Part shown: positions 54,988 to 59,957 of the stretch, piece by piece
Layout of the letters: every line of letters begins with the position of its first letter
Numbering within the stretch: the first letter of the stretch is position 1
Assembly (NCBI GenBank): GCA_018066175.1
Contig: JAGHRV010000050.1
Coordinates: 1 to 59,957 of the forward strand
Length of the DNA: 59,957 nucleotides
Direction: 5' to 3'
DNA from: Candidatus Colicola equi
Lineage (GTDB): Bacteria; Bacteroidota; Bacteroidia; Bacteroidales; Paludibacteraceae
Notes under the pieces: model-generated
Seen by the model: only the letters and a program-made list of their open reading frames with translations
The model's database searches: none
What the model was told of the DNA's origin: nothing
Program-made: the position numbers and the translations under genes

Positions 54988-55071
54988 GGGTATGTTTTAG
55001 ACGAAAATTACACATTTCATGGGTATGTTTTAGACGAAAAATGCATATTTTACGGGTATGTTTTAGACAAA
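54988..55071 (+). repeat. Three 33-bp tandem repeats upstream of the second ATPase
   Basis: GGGTATGTTTTAGAC begins at 54988, 55021 and 55054, exactly 33 bp apart. The rest of each unit is less conserved (CGAAAA then variable) and a degenerate fourth copy may precede. The period is close to three helical turns, so sites face the same side of the DNA, 16 bp before the -33 box. Confidence 0.85.
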
Positions 55072-55086
55072 AAATGTGAAAAAATA

Positions 55087-55119
55087 TTTGCATAATTCAA
55101 AAAAAAGCAGTACCTTTGC
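55087..55119 (+). promoter_or_regulatory. Promoter of the second DUF4143 ATPase
   Basis: TTTG (55087-55090), 20 bp, TACCTTTGC (55111-55119); start codon 24 bp on. Confidence 0.85.
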
Positions 55120-55143
55120 AGCCGATTTCAAAACGAAGTACCT

Positions 55144-56517
55144 ATGTATAATAGAGATTTATTATCTGATTTACGAGATTGGAAACGGAAGACATCACGA
55201 AAACCGCTTGTTTTACGTGGCGCTCGTCAAGTTGGTAAAACCACTTTGGTGGATGAATTTAGCCACGAATTCGATTACTATATTAAGTTAAACTTAGAAA
55301 AAAAATCGGATAGAGATATTTTTGAGCAAACAGACAACGTAAAGGAGATTATTCAATATCTTTATGTGCGAGAAAATATCGCACTCAATAATGCGCAGTC
55401 GGTACTGCTGTTTATTGATGAGATTCAAGAGTCGTATTCTGCTGTTTCTTTATTACGCTATTTCTACGAAGAAGCACCTGATTTGTATGTGATTGCTGCC
55501 GGATCTCGCTTGCAAAAACTCCTAAAAAATGGACAGAATGACCAACAATTATTAAAGCGCAGTTTTCCTGTGGGACGCGTTGAGTATCTTAATTTGAGAC
55601 CTTTCTCTTTCCTTGAATATCTATCCGCTGCAGGTAAACAAACTTGGCGTGAACAAATAGAAAATTTCACCGTAAGTGAGTTATTGCATACGGACTTACA
55701 GAAAGAATTTAATACGTACGCATTGATTGGGGGAATGCCTGAAGTGGTAAGTCATTACTTGGCACACCATGACCTTGTGACATTAGCACCTATCTATAAA
55801 TCGCTGATTACAGGATACATAGAGGATGCAGAAAACTACACAAAAAATGAAACTCAAACACGTGTAATTCGTCATATATTGAATACAGGTTGGCACGAAG
55901 GAGGAAATACAATAAAATTTGCTAATTTTGGTAATAGTACATACTCTTCTATGCAAATTCATGAGGCCATGGATGTGTTGTCTAAGGCGTTTGTTATGCA
56001 ATTAGCTTATCCTATTACATCTTCTCAGTTACCTGCTATTCCAATCCGTCGTCGGTCACCTAAACTGATTTGGATGGATAATGGATTAGTGAATCACAAG
56101 GTTGGACTTACGCAGGAATATCTACAAAATAAGAACCTATTAGACACTTGGAGAGGGCGTGCTGCAGAACATATCGTAGCACAAGAGTTGCAAGTTCTAT
56201 TGGACAAACATATAGAAGACGAGTTATGTTTCTGGGTAAGAGATAAAAAGGGGGCAAATGCAGAGATTGACTTCATTTGGCAAAAAGATGGTCGCATATA
56301 TCCCATAGAAGTGAAAAGTGGTCATAACTCCAAATTACAATCCTTACAAGTATTTGTAGATAATACGGATTCTCCTATAACTGCCATCCGTTTTTGGAAC
56401 GAGCCATTCTCTATAAATGATTTAATAACACCCATTGGGCATAAACCATATCGTCTTGTGAATATTCCATTCTATTCGATAGGTATGTTAGAGAAGATTA
56501 TTGACAATAGTAAATAA
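55144..56517 (+). CDS. DUF4143-type AAA+ ATPase (AAA_14 family), second member
   Basis: 457 residues. Walker A is GARQVGKTTL (about residues 27-36), Walker B LLFIDEIQ, sensor VIAAGSRLQKLL, then VGRVEYLNLRPFSFLEYL, a family hallmark. The C-terminal nuclease-like part contains GRAAEHIVAQEL, ANAEIDFIW and YPIEVKSG, the acidic and Lys residues of a PD-(D/E)xK-like site. The function of this abundant family is unknown. It is only distantly similar to the 7692 product (different N-terminus and domain lengths), so this is not a recent duplication. A terminator follows. Confidence 0.87.
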   Translation: MYNRDLLSDLRDWKRKTSRKPLVLRGARQVGKTTLVDEFSHEFDYYIKLNLEKKSDRDIFEQTDNVKEIIQYLYVRENIALNNAQSVLLFIDEIQESYSAVSLLRYFYEEAPDLYVIAAGSRLQKLLKNGQNDQQLLKRSFPVGRVEYLNLRPFSFLEYLSAAGKQTWREQIENFTVSELLHTDLQKEFNTYALIGGMPEVVSHYLAHHDLVTLAPIYKSLITGYIEDAENYTKNETQTRVIRHILNTGWHEGGNTIKFANFGNSTYSSMQIHEAMDVLSKAFVMQLAYPITSSQLPAIPIRRRSPKLIWMDNGLVNHKVGLTQEYLQNKNLLDTWRGRAAEHIVAQELQVLLDKHIEDELCFWVRDKKGANAEIDFIWQKDGRIYPIEVKSGHNSKLQSLQVFVDNTDSPITAIRFWNEPFSINDLITPIGHKPYRLVNIPFYSIGMLEKIIDNSK

Positions 56518-56539
56518 AAATGACCTATAAACCCAAAAG

Positions 56540-56577
56540 AATGGTGTACCGTAATTTAACGGCGCACCATTTTTTTA
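56540..56577 (+). terminator. Terminator after the second ATPase
   Basis: AATGGTGTACCGT pairs with ACGGCGCACCATT (one mismatch, one G-U pair) around AATTTA, followed by seven Ts. Confidence 0.85.
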
Positions 56578-56636
56578 AAATTATGATAAAATAGATAACA
56601 AAAAATTATCTTAATCAAATAAAAATTTACAAAATG

Positions 56637-56669
56637 TTTGGTGGATTCAATTTTTTTTTGTAATTTTGC
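56637..56669 (+). promoter_or_regulatory. Promoter of the structured leader RNA and the 57069 gene set
   Basis: TTTG (56637-56640), 20 bp, TAATTTTGC (56661-56669). The first start codon is 400 bp away, so a long noncoding transcript precedes it. Confidence 0.8.
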
Positions 56670-56675
56670 GGCTCA

Positions 56676-56988
56676 AAGCAAGCTCACGCAGGGATGTCTG
56701 CGGTGTCTATAGCATTACGTTAGCATTCGTGGGTGGGATTTGCAGACATAGAAAAGGCGTTTAAGGCGCTTTGTTTTGGCCAATCGAAATCTGGTAAATT
56801 TCAAAAGTATCCAAAACATTGCAGCATTAGATGTCCGTGGGATGTGTTTATTGTTAGTACACCTTATATATATCGTGTACGCGTAAGAACATATCAGCGT
56901 GGGCTTCGGTGTTGCTGTTCAGATACTAAAGGCAATACCAGAGCCTCGATTGGCGGAACAGCAGCAGTGCAGTCCCGCTTTTTTTATT
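56676..56988 (+). ncRNA. Structured leader or small RNA ending in a terminator
   Basis: Between the promoter and the 57069 gene lie several helices: ATGTCTGC/GCAGACAT (56694/56742), GTTTTGG/CCAAAAC (56773/56811), and a terminal stem made of GTTGCTGTTC (56911-56920) with GAACAGCAGC (56956-56965) plus GCGTGGG (56897) with TCCCGC (56973-56978), followed directly by seven Ts. This could be an attenuator that controls the genes beyond, or a free small RNA. An 87-codon GTG frame (56733-56996) overlaps it but has no signal or family features. I cannot name an RNA family. Confidence 0.55.
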
Positions 56989-57068
56989 ATCATTGACTAT
57001 AGACATAATAAATATCAATACGGAGATTTTCAAAAATCCGTCTAAAAGTAAACGTAATATTATTAATA

Positions 57069-57686
57069 ATGAAAAAGTTCATGTTATTGTTGTCAATTAC
57101 TTTGTTGGGGTTAATTAAGGCGAATGCACAAAGTGTATGGGAAGGTTTGACCCCACAAGGAGTTGTTGGTCCGATGTATACTTTTAGTTCTGTTTTTCCA
57201 TCCCAAGTAACTTATCCATTGGGCTTAGGAGTAGATTATTTTGTCCCCACTACACGGAATATGAGCATCCCCGTTGGCTTTGAAATGGGCTTCCATTTAA
57301 AAAAAGAATACCATCATCTTACGCATTTCATTGATCAAAACATCGAGCAAACATTTGAGGATCCATCAGAATACTATCTGTTAAGGACTGGTATAGCAAC
57401 TGGTTTTTTTACTTTTACTCTTGGTATGGGAGTAGCTGTCGCAGAGGAAAACAAACTGAGTTTCTCTGCATGGATTCCAGAAATATATGATGGTAATATT
57501 GTACCCGTCTCACATCATAATGAAAGACAAAAATATAGAGCATTTTTTATGATTCAACCAGCTTTATATTTAAACATTCCGTATGTTGTTCTTAAAATAG
57601 GATATAATTACACCCCACAAATGCCCCATACGAATGGTATAGTACTCGGACTTGGAATAGAATGGAATAATGGTCCTGATTTTTAA
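57069..57686 (+). CDS. Putative outer-membrane beta-barrel protein
   Basis: 205 residues. Signal peptide MKKFMLLLSITLLGLIKANAQ. The mature chain has alternating beta strands typical of small porin-like proteins (VGPMYTFSSVF, YPLGLGVDYFV, IPVGFEMGFHLKK, FFTFTLGMGVAV, LYLNIPYVVLKIGYNYTP, IVLGLGIEW). The family is not certain. It leads a set of three closely spaced genes (9 bp and 11 bp gaps), suggesting a barrel-lipoprotein-surface protein unit. Confidence 0.65.
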   Translation: MKKFMLLLSITLLGLIKANAQSVWEGLTPQGVVGPMYTFSSVFPSQVTYPLGLGVDYFVPTTRNMSIPVGFEMGFHLKKEYHHLTHFIDQNIEQTFEDPSEYYLLRTGIATGFFTFTLGMGVAVAEENKLSFSAWIPEIYDGNIVPVSHHNERQKYRAFFMIQPALYLNIPYVVLKIGYNYTPQMPHTNGIVLGLGIEWNNGPDF

Positions 57687-57695
57687 ATATATATT

Positions 57696-58148
57696 ATGAA
57701 AAGATTATCCTTATTTTTATTGCTTTTCTTTGCATTGTTGAGTTGCGAAAAAAAACATGTCGAATATGTCACAAAGAAATATGAACTTTACGCATTTACT
57801 GAGATGACTTATGCCATGATGCCTTATTGTGGGGACTCAGCGTTAATTACAATCAACATAACAAAAGTACCCGATCAGCCGACATTTACCGCCATTCAAC
57901 TCAAGTTGGGAGAGATGTACTTATGTAACGCAGATACTATACCATTGGTCTGCACCTTCCCTGTGTATTTGAATGATGACGTAACACTGAATATAGAACA
58001 CTTATGCTATTTTGGCTCAAATTTCTATCCAATCGGGGTGCCAATAACAATACACAAGGGAGAAATAGTAACACCTAATCATGATACTACCGAATTGGTG
58101 TTACCATGTTATGAAAAGGTAACAATCGAACATGAATATAAATTTTAA
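57696..58148 (+). CDS. Small putative lipoprotein
   Basis: 150 residues. The signal peptide ends in a lipobox-like LLFFALLSC (Cys at residue ~17) followed by EKK, typical of lipidated proteins. The mature part is beta-rich (YELYAFTEMTYAMMPYCG, TAIQLKLGEMYLCNADTIPLVC, VYLNDDVTLNIEHLCYFG) with several Cys. The family is unknown. Probably outer-membrane-anchored and made with its barrel and LRR neighbours. Confidence 0.7.
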   Translation: MKRLSLFLLLFFALLSCEKKHVEYVTKKYELYAFTEMTYAMMPYCGDSALITINITKVPDQPTFTAIQLKLGEMYLCNADTIPLVCTFPVYLNDDVTLNIEHLCYFGSNFYPIGVPITIHKGEIVTPNHDTTELVLPCYEKVTIEHEYKF

Positions 58149-58159
58149 ATCATACAAAC

Positions 58160-59938
58160 ATGAAAACTAGATTTTATATTTTACTATTGTTTCTGGTAGA
58201 ATTTAGCATTGTACTTTGTGCGTCAAATCCACTATATGTCTTTCAACAAGATAGTGTTACCTATGTTGTTAGGGATGCATTTACAGATGGAACGGATTTA
58301 CTACCGTCATACGATGTTCAAATAGATGGTATTTATTACAACCTTTATTATAATATGGACGGCTCAATATTTTCAGCAGAAGTAACCAATGGTGAGTATC
58401 CATATTCTGGTAATGTGATTATCCCATCTTCTATTATTGTTAACAATCAATCATGCCTAGTAACAGGGATAAATAGCCGTGCCTTTACAGGGGATACTAT
58501 TCTGTCTATAGTTATTCCTCCTTCCATTTCTCATATTCATAGTAGGACGTTTTGGGGATGCTCATTAAATAGTGTTGTCATAAACTCAGATAGCATATGT
58601 CAACATAAAAATATGAAATATTGGTTTGGACCTAAAAATAAAATTCGGAAATGTATTATCGGAGATAACGTAACCTCAATAGCGAAAAGTTTTTTTGAGC
58701 AATGTAATTATTTGCAATATGTCAAAATAGGTCAAAATATTCACACCATTCATTCTAACGCATTTAAGGCATGTAAAAGTTTGGATACTGTACAAGTGGA
58801 CAATATATCTACATGGTGCCATATTAATTTTGAAAACACCGAAGCGAACCCTCTTCATTACTCTCATAAATTATTTGTACAAAACACGCCTCTTACCAAA
58901 CTGGTCTTATCCAATGATATTCAAAATGTTACAAATTACGCTTTTCAAGATTGTAACTCATTAGAATGTATCTATGTAAACGATAGCATTGATAGCATTG
59001 AAACAATGGCATTTGCCAATTGTACACAACTGAAGAATATCCATTTCTCAAAAGGTGTTCGGTATATTGGAGACAAAGCATTTGTCAATTGCGCACAACT
59101 AAAAAGGATACATCTCTCGGGGAATGTTCAGTACATTGGGAACGATGTGTTTGCTAATTGCACACAATTAAAAAACGTACATTTCCCTAAGAATGTGCAA
59201 GACATTGGAAAAGATATTTTCAAAGGATGTACGAATTTACCAATAAAGAATGGTATACGTTATGCAGATTCCTATTTAGTACATTTGATAGATACAAACA
59301 AGAGTGATATTCGTATCGCTTCAAAAACAAGATATATCGGGGAATATGCATTCCTCCATGCTCATAATATATTGTCGCTATCTATTCATAGACGCATACG
59401 GTTAATTGGAGAGCATGCCTTCTCTAATATTCCTAATATAATCATTAGCAATCGAAAACTTGCTGAAAATAAAGGAGCATTGGCAATTAATGGATATGTT
59501 GAAGGAGACCTTGTCTATGCAGACAGTTCTAAAATAGAGTTCCTAGGTTGCAATAGGAATGTTATATCTGTGTCGCTTCCAAATACGGTTGTTAGCATTG
59601 GACATCGAGCTTTCGCTTCTTGTCAAGAATTAACATCTGTTACAATCCCTGAGTCAGTGCTTAAAATTGGATCACGGGCATTCCTACAATGTAAGAGTTT
59701 AACTATGATCGTCTTTCCTTCATCATTGGAGCATTTAGATGAAATTAACTTCTTAGGTTGTGATAAGTTACAATACATTAGATTTTTGGGAACAACCCCA
59801 CCTAAATATCATAGTGTATATTTATCCAACAATTTGCGACAGATTCTATTATATGTTCCTATTGGTTCAAAAAAAGTTTACGAGGAAAATTCTGCTTGGA
59901 AATGCTTCTCAGAAATTATAGAGGATTCTAAAAAATAA
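58160..59938 (+). CDS. BspA-like leucine-rich repeat surface protein
   Basis: 592 residues. Signal peptide FYILLLFLVEFSIVLCAS. From about residue 75 the chain is built of LRR_5 (BspA/Treponema pallidum-type) units: V..IG..AF..C..L..I.IP..V, for example SINSRAF-type starts, MAFANCTQLKNIHFSKGVRYIG, KAFVNCAQLKRIHLSGNVQYIG, VFANCTQLKNVHF, RAFASCQELTSVTIPESVLKIG. The last ~60 residues (GCDKLQYIRFLG, PPKYHSVYLSN, LLYVPIGSKKVY) are the usual end of such proteins. BspA-like proteins bind host or matrix proteins in known cases. No short tail and no type IX sorting domain are present. Confidence 0.88.
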   Translation: MKTRFYILLLFLVEFSIVLCASNPLYVFQQDSVTYVVRDAFTDGTDLLPSYDVQIDGIYYNLYYNMDGSIFSAEVTNGEYPYSGNVIIPSSIIVNNQSCLVTGINSRAFTGDTILSIVIPPSISHIHSRTFWGCSLNSVVINSDSICQHKNMKYWFGPKNKIRKCIIGDNVTSIAKSFFEQCNYLQYVKIGQNIHTIHSNAFKACKSLDTVQVDNISTWCHINFENTEANPLHYSHKLFVQNTPLTKLVLSNDIQNVTNYAFQDCNSLECIYVNDSIDSIETMAFANCTQLKNIHFSKGVRYIGDKAFVNCAQLKRIHLSGNVQYIGNDVFANCTQLKNVHFPKNVQDIGKDIFKGCTNLPIKNGIRYADSYLVHLIDTNKSDIRIASKTRYIGEYAFLHAHNILSLSIHRRIRLIGEHAFSNIPNIIISNRKLAENKGALAINGYVEGDLVYADSSKIEFLGCNRNVISVSLPNTVVSIGHRAFASCQELTSVTIPESVLKIGSRAFLQCKSLTMIVFPSSLEHLDEINFLGCDKLQYIRFLGTTPPKYHSVYLSNNLRQILLYVPIGSKKVYEENSAWKCFSEIIEDSKK

Positions 59939-59957
59939 TAAATATATACATTCTCAA

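Noticed and set aside
54988..55071. CRISPR array
   Set aside because: Only three units, with no distinct unique spacers of constant length and no cas genes; the units are simple tandem repeats.
54848..55093. 81-codon minus-strand frame with an 11-residue repeat (LKHTH..C.F)
   Set aside because: The repeat is explained by the 33-bp DNA repeats. The frame crosses the promoters of both neighbouring genes and is Cys/His-rich in an AT-rich spacer.
56733..56996. 87-codon GTG frame inside the leader RNA
   Set aside because: It runs through the terminator stem and its U-tract, has no signal or domain, and starts with GTG without support. It could still be a short leader peptide.

Overview
The window looks like a chromosomal piece of a gut-type Bacteroidales (Bacteroidota), moderately AT-rich. 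Three things support this. At least thirteen genes have the Bacteroidetes promoter pattern TTTG-N20-TAnnTTTG (-33/-7). Shine-Dalgarno sequences are nearly absent. The families are typical of the phylum: a type IX secretion C-terminal domain, an Mpi-type invertase, DUF4143 ATPases, ORF6N, DUF3987 and BspA-like leucine-rich repeats. I cannot name a species from sequence alone.

Region 1 (1-12.7 kb) is accessory. It holds an ORF6N protein, a 2,048-residue Ig-like surface protein, a HicB/HTH regulator, a 45-residue peptide, a DUF4143 ATPase bracketed by duplicated repeats, an apparent large structured RNA (about 9.28-10.07 kb) with 36-bp and 27-bp helices, a DUF6922-like/AbiEii-like pair, and a beta-helix-type surface protein.

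Region 2 (12.8-34.7 kb) is one long plus-strand cluster of exported proteins: a 2,119-residue surface protein, a 47-residue peptide, a beta-helix paralogue, three proteins whose neighbouring ends hold complementary halves of one beta-repeat, an outer-membrane barrel, a second repeat protein, a protein of unknown fold, a 1,603-residue ten-repeat protein with a canonical type IX sorting domain, and a second barrel. Seven proteins in regions 1 and 2 share a short C-terminal tail (NGQLYI..G..YNAQG type), probably a surface-sorting signal. The layout suggests a two-module surface appendage or adhesin system, which is the most likely new biology here.

Region 3 (34.7-50.8 kb) is mostly housekeeping: pepP, nadC-argS, an Mpi-type invertase, a short ClpB without its N-domain, a SpoIID protein with a glycosyltransferase, a BadF-type kinase with murB and murA (active-site Cys replaced by Asp), and a DUF349-ftsE-phosphoesterase operon. 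Two pairs of divergent promoters here share one palindrome as both -33 boxes.

Region 4 (50.8-60 kb) is again accessory: a truncated MMPL transporter next to a 20-21-bp repeat array, a prolyl-tRNA editing protein, DUF3987 mobile-element remnants, a membrane protein, a second DUF4143 ATPase behind three 33-bp repeats, a structured leader RNA ending in a terminator, and a three-gene run of barrel, lipoprotein and BspA-like LRR protein. No tRNA, rRNA or CRISPR array was seen.
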